The notes: generated by a model from the letters alone, not told the origin. DNA of 7,681 bases from Candidatus Staskawiczbacteria bacterium RIFOXYD1_FULL_32_13 (GCA_001820485.1 MHPU01000028.1:1-7681), one strand, 5' to 3'; shown: positions 1 through 7,665, counted from the stretch's first letter. Numbers and translations: made by a program.

Positions 1-258
1 AGATGCAGACAATGTTATCATTTAAATTATGAGCTTTGCATGATAAATAGGAATTCTATTCATGGTAGATTGTTTTATGAAACAAATAGAAAGATTAAAT
101 TGGTTAATAAACAAACTCAAATTAGTCGCATGCTTTATAAGGGTCAATTTACTCATCGTTATAATCGCTTTTTAAAACTTTGTAAGCAAGCTGGCTTTAA
201 TAATGTTGTGGATAATGCTAAAGAATTGATAGAAGCAATAAATAATCAAAGTCGTTAG
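1..258 (+). CDS. C-terminal part of a putative zinc-ribbon hypothetical protein (cut by left window edge)
   Basis: The frame is open from base 1 to a TAG at 256-258, so the ATG at 40 is probably internal and the gene begins outside the window. Just before that ATG the frame reads RCRQCYHLNYELC. The CxxC (codons at 4-6 and 13-15) looks like the second knuckle of a zinc ribbon followed by a short aromatic stretch. The rest (about 70 residues) is basic and probably helical, with a KGQFTHRYNRFLKL segment near the end. From memory, this layout resembles a widespread family of small uncharacterised proteins ending in a 'CRxCxxLxY' knuckle plus a basic helical tail, often found near recombinases or in accessory regions. 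No function is known to me, and DNA binding is only an inference from charge and the knuckle. It is not obviously part of the operon downstream, being separated from it by 224 bases and a terminator candidate. If the ATG at 40 were the true start, this would be a 72-aa protein with no preceding Shine-Dalgarno sequence, which I consider less likely. Confidence 0.55.
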   Translation, partial: RCRQCYHLNYELCMINRNSIHGRLFYETNRKIKLVNKQTQISRMLYKGQFTHRYNRFLKLCKQAGFNNVVDNAKELIEAINNQSR

Positions 259-319
259 ACGAATCCAAAATATTATAGTAATTTTCACTTTTTTGAATTA
301 ACTTATTTGAGTATTTGCT

Positions 320-360
320 CCCTGTGATCAGGGTAAGACTGTCTAACACCTACAGAGTAG
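320..360. other. cluster of short inverted repeats in the intergenic region
   Basis: Three small dyads follow one another. CCCTG-TGAT-CAGGG (320-333) is a perfect 5-bp stem with a 4-base loop centred on TGATCA. AGAC-T-GTCT (336-344) is an odd palindrome. CTAC-AGA-GTAG (350-360) is a 4-bp stem with a 3-base loop. The last one overlaps the start of the terminator-like hairpin. They could be operator half-sites for the restriction operon, part of a structured transcript that ends at the terminator, or chance. No T-tract follows the first hairpin, so it is not an intrinsic terminator by itself. Confidence 0.3.
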
Positions 361-388
361 CTATATTTATTTATAAATATGGCTTTTT
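359..388 (+). terminator. candidate intrinsic terminator
   Basis: AGCTATATTTAT (359-370) pairs with ATAAATATGGCT (373-384) through about 11 base pairs, with one G-U pair and a 4-base loop. It runs straight into a T-run at 384-388, and the DNA stays T-rich beyond it. The base of the stem is G/C-closed (AGC/GCT) and the rest is A/T, so it is only moderately stable. It points in the direction of the upstream zinc-ribbon reading frame, which stops 100 bases earlier, and would insulate the restriction operon from read-through. No matching T-tract exists for the opposite strand. Confidence 0.5.
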
Positions 389-423
389 GTTTGTGTATAA
401 ATCAATGTCTAAATCTATTGAAG

Positions 424-451
424 TTGATGGTAAAAAGGTGTAATCTTAAAT
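424..451 (+). promoter_or_regulatory. weak sigma70-type promoter candidate for the SNF2-mod-res operon
   Basis: TTGATG (424-429) and TTAAAT (446-451) are separated by 16 bases, with 4 of 6 consensus matches in each hexamer. Transcription would begin near 458 and give a leader of about 25 bases before the ATG at 483. This is the best-placed pair between the terminator candidate and the first gene, but AT-rich DNA gives such matches easily. An alternative -10, TATAAA at 396-401, has no good -35 partner. Confidence 0.22.
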
Positions 452-482
452 AAAAACGATATGAAATTAAATTATATTAAAT

Positions 483-3422
483 ATGAAAATTACAGGCTAT
501 CATGCAAGCTATTTTACTCATGAATTAACCAAGCGGTGTGCCTCTGATAGTTTGGAGAAATTATCATCTACACTTTCAAATGCTCAAGTTGATCTAAATC
601 CACATCAAATAGAAGCGGCTCTTTTTGCATTTAAATCACCTTTATCTAAAGGGGCGATTTTGGCTGATGAAGTTGGACTTGGTAAAACTATTGAGGCTGG
701 TTTAGTATTGTCTCAAAAATGGGCTGAAAGAAAAAGAAATATTTTATTGATTGTGCCGTCAAGCTTAAGAAAGCAATGGAATGAGGAATTACAAGAAAAG
801 TTTTTTTTACCATCTGTGATATTGGAAGCAAAATCATTTAATCAAATTATTAAAGACGGCAATTTAAACCCATTTAATCAGGATAATACAATTATTATTT
901 GTTCATATCATTTTGCTAAAGCAAAATCTGCATATATCAAGCAAACGAAATTTTCCTTGTGCGTAATCGATGAGGCCCATAGATTGAGAAATGTTTATAA
1001 AACAAGTAATAAAATTGCTCGTGAAATAAAAGATGCAATTCAAGAATATCCAAAATTATTGCTTACAGCTACACCACTTCAAAATTCTTTGCTTGAATTA
1101 TATGGATTAACCAGTATTATTGATGACCATATTTTCGGAGACCTAAATAGTTTTAAGGCAAATTATGCAAAAGTTTCTCGTGAACAAGATATCTTTGAAA
1201 ATGAGCTTGGATTAGTTGAGCCAAAAAAGGAGATGTTTGCTGACTTAAGAAATCGTCTTAAGCCAGTGTGTATTCGCACATTGCGCAGGCAAGTATTAGA
1301 ATATATTAATTATAGAGATCGTAAACCAATAACACAGGATTATATTCCTACTGAACAGGAGATTGAACTTTATAATGGTATGTCTGAATATCTTCAAAGA
1401 CCTCAATTATATGCATTGCCATATAGCCAGCGTCAATTGATGACACTTGTTTTACGCAAACTTCTTGCGTCATCTTCTTTTGCTATTGCCAGCACTTTGA
1501 ATGGCCTTGTTTTTAAATTAGAAAAATTAGAAGAAGAAATTAAAAAAGAATCTACTGCTATAAATAATGAATTACCGCTGGGACTGGAAGAAAATTATGA
1601 AGCTCTTTCTAATACTGCCGATGAGTGGATTGATGACGAAGAAAAAGATGAAGATGAAAAAGTAAAAGAAAATAAAGGATATACAGTCAAAGATATTCCT
1701 TTAATTCAAGCTGAGAAGAAAGACTTGGAAAAATTTAGAGATTTAGCTAAAAATATTTTTAAGAATTCAAAAGGAGATTCTTTGCTTATTGCTTTAAAAA
1801 AAGGTTTTGAAATGACCGCAGATCTTGGTGCGCAGAAAAAAGCAGTTATATTTACAGAATCAACTATTACCCAGAAATATCTTTGGGATCTATTATCTGA
1901 AAGCGGGTACAAAGATAAAATAATGCTTTTTAATGGCTCTAACAATGACCAAAAGTCTAAAGATATTTATATACAGTGGCGTGAAAAAAATAAAGATAGC
2001 GATAGGATAACTGGTTCTAAGACCGCTGATTTAAGATCTGCGCTTGTAGATTATTTTAAATCAGATGCAGAAATTATGATTGCCACCGAAGCTGCAGCCG
2101 AAGGTATTAATTTACAATTCTGTTCACTTGTAATTAATTATGATTTGCCATGGAACCCTCAGAGAATTGAGCAGAGAATTGGCAGATGCCACCGTTATGG
2201 TCAAAAGCATGACGTGGTTGTGGTAAATTTTGTTAATAGAAAAAATGCAGCAGACCAACGTGTTTATGAGCTTTTAGATCAGAAATTTAAGCTTTTTAAA
2301 GGTGTTTTTGGCGCAAGCGATGAGGTACTGGGTAGTATAGAATCTGGAGTTGATTTTGAAAAAAGAATTGCAACTATTTATCAATCTTGCAGAACCGAGG
2401 AAGAGATAAATTCAGAATTTGATAAATTACAAACAGAAATGGATGAGTCAATTCAAGAAGGAATTAAAAACGCAAAAGAAAAGCTTTTAGAAAATTTTGA
2501 TGCAGATGTCCATGAAAAACTAAAAATTAATTTAAGGGAAAGCAAGGCGTATTTGGAAACCTACGAAAAATGGCTTTGGGATATTTCACAATATTTTTTA
2601 GGAGAAAATGCAGTTTATGCAAAAGACGAATATTCTTTTACTCTTAAACAAAATCCATTTCCAGAAGAGGCTATTGATGAAGGGCCTTATAAAATTGGTA
2701 AGTATGTTGAAAATGCACATATTTATCGCCCGGGGCATCCACTTGCAGAAAGAATTTTAAAAGAAGTTAAAAAAGTAAATTTAGTGAATGCAGAACTTAT
2801 TTTTGATTATTCAAAATATGGTCAGATTATCTCACCATTAAAAGAATTGGTTGGTACTTCGGGAATTTTAAAGGTGTCAGAATTTACTATTGATTCCTTT
2901 GAATCAGAAGATAGTGTTTTGGTTACAGCTATAACTGATGATGGTAACGAAATTGAAGAAGATATTGCAAAGAAACTTTTTATTCTAAATGCAGATATAA
3001 GTAAAAACGAGATAGAGATAAAAGATGATATTTTAAACGAAAAAGAAAAAGAGAAAATTAAAATTATTACAGTTGATGTTACAGAACGCAATAGTGAGTT
3101 TTTTAATGATGAAGTTGATAAGTTAGATAAATGGGCAGAAGATGTAAAAAAGAGTTTGGAGCTAGAGCTACGAAAGATGGATATTGATATTAAGACAATG
3201 AAAACAAATGCTAAAAAGATATTAAACCTAGAAGAAAAAGTAAAAGCTCAAAGAGGTATAAAAGATTTAGAAAAGAAAAGAAATGATATGCGTCAAAAAC
3301 TTTATCAGGCACAGGATGAGGTGGATGTGAAGAAAGATGATTTGTTGGATAGAATCGAAAGCCAGCTTAATCAAAAAGTGTCGCTTAAAACATTATTCAC
3401 AATTCATTTTAAAATTATTTAA
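483..3422 (+). CDS. SNF2/RapA-like ATP-dependent helicase-translocase (DrmD-like) of a restriction operon
   Basis: This is a superfamily 2 SNF2-type ATPase expected to translocate on double-stranded DNA rather than unwind it. Lobe 1 carries motif I ADEVGLGKT (residues 61-69), Ia LIVPSSLRKQW (89-99), II DEAH (163-166) and III LLLTATPLQN (192-201). Lobe 2 carries motif V IATEAAAEGINLQ (533-545) and VI NPQRIEQRIGRCHRYGQ (558-574). A long, very acidic insert (about 345-430, including a DDEEKDEDEK run) separates the lobes. Residues about 600-979 form a family-specific tail ending in a charged, probably coiled-coil segment (about 870-965) and a short hydrophobic end. Motif I has the RapA/HepA signature but lies only 62 residues from the start, so the RapA N-terminal domains are absent and this is not the RNA polymerase recycling factor. 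The start is supported by MKITGYHA..., which matches relatives from memory, although no Shine-Dalgarno sequence is visible. The gene is first in the operon, 3 bases before mod. A role in defence, such as DNA remodelling or scanning for the methyltransferase-nuclease pair, is inferred from this context and from the likeness to class 1 DISARM DrmD. Confidence 0.9.
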   Translation: MKITGYHASYFTHELTKRCASDSLEKLSSTLSNAQVDLNPHQIEAALFAFKSPLSKGAILADEVGLGKTIEAGLVLSQKWAERKRNILLIVPSSLRKQWNEELQEKFFLPSVILEAKSFNQIIKDGNLNPFNQDNTIIICSYHFAKAKSAYIKQTKFSLCVIDEAHRLRNVYKTSNKIAREIKDAIQEYPKLLLTATPLQNSLLELYGLTSIIDDHIFGDLNSFKANYAKVSREQDIFENELGLVEPKKEMFADLRNRLKPVCIRTLRRQVLEYINYRDRKPITQDYIPTEQEIELYNGMSEYLQRPQLYALPYSQRQLMTLVLRKLLASSSFAIASTLNGLVFKLEKLEEEIKKESTAINNELPLGLEENYEALSNTADEWIDDEEKDEDEKVKENKGYTVKDIPLIQAEKKDLEKFRDLAKNIFKNSKGDSLLIALKKGFEMTADLGAQKKAVIFTESTITQKYLWDLLSESGYKDKIMLFNGSNNDQKSKDIYIQWREKNKDSDRITGSKTADLRSALVDYFKSDAEIMIATEAAAEGINLQFCSLVINYDLPWNPQRIEQRIGRCHRYGQKHDVVVVNFVNRKNAADQRVYELLDQKFKLFKGVFGASDEVLGSIESGVDFEKRIATIYQSCRTEEEINSEFDKLQTEMDESIQEGIKNAKEKLLENFDADVHEKLKINLRESKAYLETYEKWLWDISQYFLGENAVYAKDEYSFTLKQNPFPEEAIDEGPYKIGKYVENAHIYRPGHPLAERILKEVKKVNLVNAELIFDYSKYGQIISPLKELVGTSGILKVSEFTIDSFESEDSVLVTAITDDGNEIEEDIAKKLFILNADISKNEIEIKDDILNEKEKEKIKIITVDVTERNSEFFNDEVDKLDKWAEDVKKSLELELRKMDIDIKTMKTNAKKILNLEEKVKAQRGIKDLEKKRNDMRQKLYQAQDEVDVKKDDLLDRIESQLNQKVSLKTLFTIHFKII

Positions 3423-3425
3423 ATT

Positions 3426-5012
3426 ATGAACAACAAAAAACAAAAACTTGAGTTAACTTGGATCGGTAAAGATGAGGAATTAAAACTGGAGCCACGGATT
3501 TTAATTGAGGATCCAAAAAAATCTTATGGCGATCCTAAGTCCGAGAATATGCTTATTCATGGTGATAATTTACTTGCGTTAAAAGCCCTTGAGCAAGATT
3601 TTACCGGTCGCATAAAATGCATCTATATAGACCCTCCATACAATACTGGCAGTGCGTTTGAACATTATGACGATAATCTAGAACATTCTACATGGCTTAG
3701 TCTTATGAGGCCACGCTTAGAAATTTTAAGAAATCTTTTAGATAAAAACGATGGAAGTATTTGGATCTCAATTGATGACGATGAAAGCCATTATTTAAAA
3801 GTTCTTTGTGATGAAGTTTTTGGAAGAAGTAATTTTGTTGCTAATGTAATTTGGGAAAAAAAGTTTTCTCCGCAAAATGATGCAAAATGGCTTTCAGATA
3901 GCCACGACCACATTTTGGTTTATGCATATAACAAAACATACTGGCATCCATTTCTATTACCGAGGACAGAGGAAATGGATTCAAGATATTTAAATCCAGA
4001 TAAAGACCAAAGGGGTGTTTGGACATCCAGTGATCTTACTGTTAAACGAATTACGGAGAAGGATATATATCCGATTAAATCTCCAAGTGGTAAGGAATTT
4101 ATGCCTACCAGTGGACGAAGTTGGGGCGTATCTAAAGAAAAAATGAAGGAACTGATTAAAGAAAATCGTATTTGGTTCGGAGAGAACGGCACAAATATGC
4201 CGAGATTAAAAAGATTTCTTACGGAAGTGCAAGATGGGATTGTCCCTAAAACTCTTTGGTATAGGACGGAGGTAGGAGATAACCAAGAAGCAAAAAGAGA
4301 AATAAATATTTTATTTTCTGATGATCCTTTTGACACACCGAAACCTGAAAGACTTATAAAGAGAATTCTCGACCTTGGAACAAAACCTGGAGATTGGGTC
4401 CTTGATAGCTTTCTTGGTTCTGGTACAACGTCTGCGGTGGCTCATAAAATGGGAAGAAAACATATTGGTGTTGAATTTGGAGAACATGCTGATACTCATT
4501 GCCTTCCTCGATTAAAAAAAGTTGTTGATGGTAAAGATGGATTAGCATTATCAGAAACTCTAGGTTGGAAAGGAGGAGGTGGGTTTAAGTTTTATAATCT
4601 TGCACCGAGCTTATTAACTAAAGATTCTTTCGGAAATTTTGTGATAGATAAAAGCTATAATGCTAATATGCTGGCATCTGCAATGTGCAAGCATGAAGGT
4701 TTTAAATATTTACCCGATGAAAACTTTTATTGGAAACAAGGTAAGTCCACAGAAACAGATTATATTTTTACAACCACAAACTTTATAACCGCAGAACAAT
4801 TAGACGCCATACACAGTGAAATGAAAGAGGGAGAGAGTTTGCTTGTTTGCGCCAAAGCATTTGCTCCAGAATGTGAAAATCATTTTTCAAATATCACAGT
4901 TAAAAAGATTCCACAAATGATTCTTGGCAGATGTGAATTTTCTAAGGATAATTATGACTTAAATATTATTAAAGCAACTGAAGCGGAAGCTGAGGAAGCT
5001 AACGAAGAATAA
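3426..5012 (+). CDS. mod: type III restriction-modification methyltransferase (Mod), N6-adenine DNA methylase
   Basis: The protein transfers a methyl group from S-adenosylmethionine to adenine N6 in a specific, probably asymmetric, DNA site. It would protect the host and supply sequence recognition for the nuclease encoded next to it. The motif order is that of beta-class enzymes: an upstream HGDN (45-48), catalytic motif IV DPPYNTG (69-75), a probable target recognition region (about 145-290), motif X near KPERLIKRIL (306-315), the SAM-binding motif I LDSFLGSGTT (326-335) and IGVE (347-350). A C-terminal extension (about 375-528), typical of this Mod family, probably mediates contacts with Mod or Res, and its last residues are rich in E and A. 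The length of 528 aa is on the short side but normal for type III Mod proteins. The ATG lies 3 bases after the SNF2 stop with no clear ribosome binding site, so translation is probably coupled. No frameshift or missing catalytic residue is seen. The recognition sequence cannot be predicted from the protein alone. DISARM DrmMI is a related alternative name, but the adjacent Res favours type III. Confidence 0.92.
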   Translation: MNNKKQKLELTWIGKDEELKLEPRILIEDPKKSYGDPKSENMLIHGDNLLALKALEQDFTGRIKCIYIDPPYNTGSAFEHYDDNLEHSTWLSLMRPRLEILRNLLDKNDGSIWISIDDDESHYLKVLCDEVFGRSNFVANVIWEKKFSPQNDAKWLSDSHDHILVYAYNKTYWHPFLLPRTEEMDSRYLNPDKDQRGVWTSSDLTVKRITEKDIYPIKSPSGKEFMPTSGRSWGVSKEKMKELIKENRIWFGENGTNMPRLKRFLTEVQDGIVPKTLWYRTEVGDNQEAKREINILFSDDPFDTPKPERLIKRILDLGTKPGDWVLDSFLGSGTTSAVAHKMGRKHIGVEFGEHADTHCLPRLKKVVDGKDGLALSETLGWKGGGGFKFYNLAPSLLTKDSFGNFVIDKSYNANMLASAMCKHEGFKYLPDENFYWKQGKSTETDYIFTTTNFITAEQLDAIHSEMKEGESLLVCAKAFAPECENHFSNITVKKIPQMILGRCEFSKDNYDLNIIKATEAEAEEANEE

Positions 5013-5013
5013 T

Positions 5014-7665
5014 ATGAATACAAAAGCTCAAGCAATTAAAAATAGATTAAGTTTGCGTAAGCCACAATCAGACAGTTTGGAAATATTAGAAAAGCTGGCT
5101 GATGTTTTGGAATTGAAAAAAGATGAAAATGTGGAAGCTGAATTATCTAAAGTGAGGGAGCTTTATCCAACTTGTTCTAATTTTGAGAGAGATTTTCCAT
5201 CAGTATGCTTTTCTTTGGCCACTGGTGTTGGAAAAACAAGATTAATGGGAGCATTTATTACATATCTTTATATTGCAAAAGGAATAAAGAATTTCTTTGT
5301 TTTGGCCCCAAATTTAACTATTTATAATAAATTGATTGATGATCTATCTAACCCACAAAGTCCAAAATATGTTTTTAAAGGAATAGCTGAATTTGCAACC
5401 ACTCCTCCAAGAATAATAACCGGAGATAATTATGCTGAAGCCAGACAAGTTCTGTTTTTAAAGTCATCTGTTAATATAAATATTTTTAATATCTCAAAAA
5501 TAAACTCTGAAGTTAGAGGAGGAAGGGAGCCAAGAATAAAAAGGCTTTCAGAATATCTTGGTGAATCGTATTTTAATTATTTGTCAGAATTGTCAGATTT
5601 GGTTTTACTTATGGATGAGTCACATCATTATAGAGCAGACGCTGGGCTTAAAGCAATCAATGAATTAAAACCAATTATAGGATTAGAACTTACAGCTACT
5701 CCAATAGATACTCATAATAATAAATTTAAAAATGTTGTCTTTGATTATCCTTTAGCAAAAGCATTGCAAGATGGTTTTGTGAAAGAGCCTGCTGTGGCTA
5801 CAAGAAGAGATTTTAATCCAGATCAGTATAAAAATGACCCAAAGGAATTAGATTTAATAAAAATTGAAGATGGCATAAGAATTCACGAAGACACCAAAGT
5901 GGCACTTGATATTTATTCTCGTGATACGGGCAATCGCTTAGTCAGACCATTTGTTTTGGTTGTTGCAAGAGACACAGATCACGCAAAAGAAATTAGGGAC
6001 ATGATTGAATCTAAAAAGTTCTTTGATGGTAGGTATAGTGGCAAGGTAATGGAAATTCACTCAAATCAAAGAGGTGAGGAGAAAGAAGAAAATATACAAA
6101 AGTTGTTGGACCTAGAAAAACCTGAAAATCCAATTGAAATAGTGGTCCATGTAAATATGCTTAAAGAGGGCTGGGATGTAACTAATCTTTACACGATAAT
6201 TCCATTAAGAGCAGCCAATTCACAGATTTTAACAGAGCAAACTATTGGGCGTGGGTTGCGTTTGCCATATGGAGTTAGAACTGGAATTGAAAAAGTGGAT
6301 AAGCTTACCATTATTGCGCATGATCGTTTCCAATCTATTATTGATGCAGCTAATAGTCCGGACTCTATTATTCGAAAAGATAATATTATTGAAATAGATC
6401 CAAACAATATCCCAGAGCATCAAGAAGTTGTAACTTCTTTTTCAACTATAGATGCTTCATTTGCTCAACAGGAAAAAGAAATTTCTAAAATTAAAAATGC
6501 GGGAGAAAAAGAAAAAGCCATTTTTTCTTTGGAAACACAAAGGAATATATTTGATGCGGTAAATTCTATCGGCAGTGAAGTAAAAAGCATTAATGATTTA
6601 AAAAGTAGCGAGGTGCAAAAGATGGTAATTGGGAAAATGATTGAGCGTATTGAGAATACTGCACAGCAAAATCTTTTTAAGGATAAAATTATTGAGGAAG
6701 CTAAAAAAGAGTATGATTCAGTGGTTGAACAGCTTGTTTCAAAAATTATTCCTATCCCTCGTATTTTGGTTCAACAGAAAAATGAAGTTAGTTGTGGGTT
6801 TAAGAATTTTGATTTAGATATTGCTGGATTAAATTATCAGCCAGTTTCAGAAGAGATTATCCGAAGAACCTTAAGAACAAACGAGAGTGAAGTTTTACAA
6901 AGTGAAGGAGTTGGAGTTACAAGAGACATTCCTGTAAATATTATTATTAACGAACTTATAAATTTCCCGGAGGTTGATTATGACAGAGAAGCAGATTTGC
7001 TGTATAAATTGGCAAAACAGGCAGTTGATAAATTAAAAAAGGACAAAAGCGAGGAAGATTTACAAAACATTGTAGTTTATCATAAGCGTGATATTGGTAA
7101 GTTTATTTATGCTCAATTACAGCAACATTTTTATTTAAATAGTGGAGAGTTTGATGAACCGATTGTTTTTCCTTTTACAAAAATAGAATCGCATAACTTC
7201 TCAAAATATACCACAGACAGTGTTCATCACTATACAGAAACCATTACTCCAACAAACACCATACCATCAAAAGTTTTTGGCGGATTTAAAAAAGCTGGTC
7301 ATGACTTGTATAAGTTTGATTCAAAATCTGAAAAGGACTTTGCTGGAATTTTAGAGCAAGATAAAGATGTTATTAAGTGGTTAAGGCCAGCAATGTCTCA
7401 ATTTTCAATTTACTGGAAGCATAATTCTCAAAGATATGTGCCAGATTTTGTTGTAGAAACAAAAGATGTAGTTTATATGGTTGAAATTAAAGCCGAAAGA
7501 GATATAGACGATAATGATGTTTTGGAAAAGGCTGTTGCTGGTAAGAAATATTGCGAAACCGCAAAGAGGTTTAATATGGAGAATTCAGGTAAAGAGTGGG
7601 ACTATCTACTTATCCCGCATACAGAGGTATCTCCTAATATGAGTTTTAAAAGTTTTTGTATATGA
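5014..7665 (+). CDS. res: type III restriction enzyme Res subunit (SF2 helicase with PD-(D/E)xK nuclease)
   Basis: This is the ATP-dependent restriction subunit. In type III systems Res binds Mod, uses ATP hydrolysis to move along DNA from an unmethylated site, and cuts nearby. The helicase core shows motif I ATGVGKT (69-75), II DESH (201-204), III LTATP (226-230), V NMLKEGWDVTN (381-391) and VI EQTIGRGLRLP (408-418). A helical middle region (about 480-700) follows. The C-terminal nuclease has PDF (810-812) and VEIKAE (823-828), giving D811, E824 and K826 as the likely metal-binding and catalytic residues, with E773 in SKSEKDF as a possible additional acidic residue. The length of 883 aa is usual for Res. 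The ATG follows the mod TAA by a single base. The only purine-rich stretches upstream are GAAGAA (5004-5009) and GAGGA (4992-4996), both inside mod, so coupling is likely. The reading frame is intact to a TGA at 7663-7665, and 16 bases of unassigned DNA remain. The TATA-like bases after the stop show no terminator, so the operon could continue past the window. Confidence 0.92.
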   Translation: MNTKAQAIKNRLSLRKPQSDSLEILEKLADVLELKKDENVEAELSKVRELYPTCSNFERDFPSVCFSLATGVGKTRLMGAFITYLYIAKGIKNFFVLAPNLTIYNKLIDDLSNPQSPKYVFKGIAEFATTPPRIITGDNYAEARQVLFLKSSVNINIFNISKINSEVRGGREPRIKRLSEYLGESYFNYLSELSDLVLLMDESHHYRADAGLKAINELKPIIGLELTATPIDTHNNKFKNVVFDYPLAKALQDGFVKEPAVATRRDFNPDQYKNDPKELDLIKIEDGIRIHEDTKVALDIYSRDTGNRLVRPFVLVVARDTDHAKEIRDMIESKKFFDGRYSGKVMEIHSNQRGEEKEENIQKLLDLEKPENPIEIVVHVNMLKEGWDVTNLYTIIPLRAANSQILTEQTIGRGLRLPYGVRTGIEKVDKLTIIAHDRFQSIIDAANSPDSIIRKDNIIEIDPNNIPEHQEVVTSFSTIDASFAQQEKEISKIKNAGEKEKAIFSLETQRNIFDAVNSIGSEVKSINDLKSSEVQKMVIGKMIERIENTAQQNLFKDKIIEEAKKEYDSVVEQLVSKIIPIPRILVQQKNEVSCGFKNFDLDIAGLNYQPVSEEIIRRTLRTNESEVLQSEGVGVTRDIPVNIIINELINFPEVDYDREADLLYKLAKQAVDKLKKDKSEEDLQNIVVYHKRDIGKFIYAQLQQHFYLNSGEFDEPIVFPFTKIESHNFSKYTTDSVHHYTETITPTNTIPSKVFGGFKKAGHDLYKFDSKSEKDFAGILEQDKDVIKWLRPAMSQFSIYWKHNSQRYVPDFVVETKDVVYMVEIKAERDIDDNDVLEKAVAGKKYCETAKRFNMENSGKEWDYLLIPHTEVSPNMSFKSFCI

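Noticed and set aside
405..443. Twelve-codon frame MSKSIEVDGKKV as a leader peptide gene
   Set aside because: It is too short to support, has no ribosome binding site, and contains no run of regulatory codons.
1706..1945. Minus-strand frame of 79 codons inside the SNF2 gene
   Set aside because: It lies wholly inside a gene with clear motifs, has low-complexity hydrophobic content typical of antisense of A-rich DNA, and has no start signal.
483..3422. Housekeeping RapA/HepA, the RNA polymerase recycling factor
   Set aside because: The motor motifs are RapA-like, but the N-terminal RapA domains are missing and the gene is locked into a restriction operon.
3854..3864. A7 tracts in mod and in the SNF2 gene as phase-variation switches
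   Set aside because: Seven-base A runs recur many times, as expected for lysine/asparagine codons in AT-rich DNA, and no tandem repeat tract typical of phase-variable mod genes is present.
3920..4336. Minus-strand frame of 138 codons inside mod
   Set aside because: It is antisense to the target recognition region of an intact methyltransferase, resembles no family I know, and has no promoter or ribosome binding site.
483..7665. Canonical DISARM or BREX locus
   Set aside because: No DrmA, DrmB (DUF1998) or phospholipase-D-type DrmC, and no BREX PglZ or BrxC, is encoded in the window. The third gene has type III Res motifs with a C-terminal PD-(D/E)xK nuclease.
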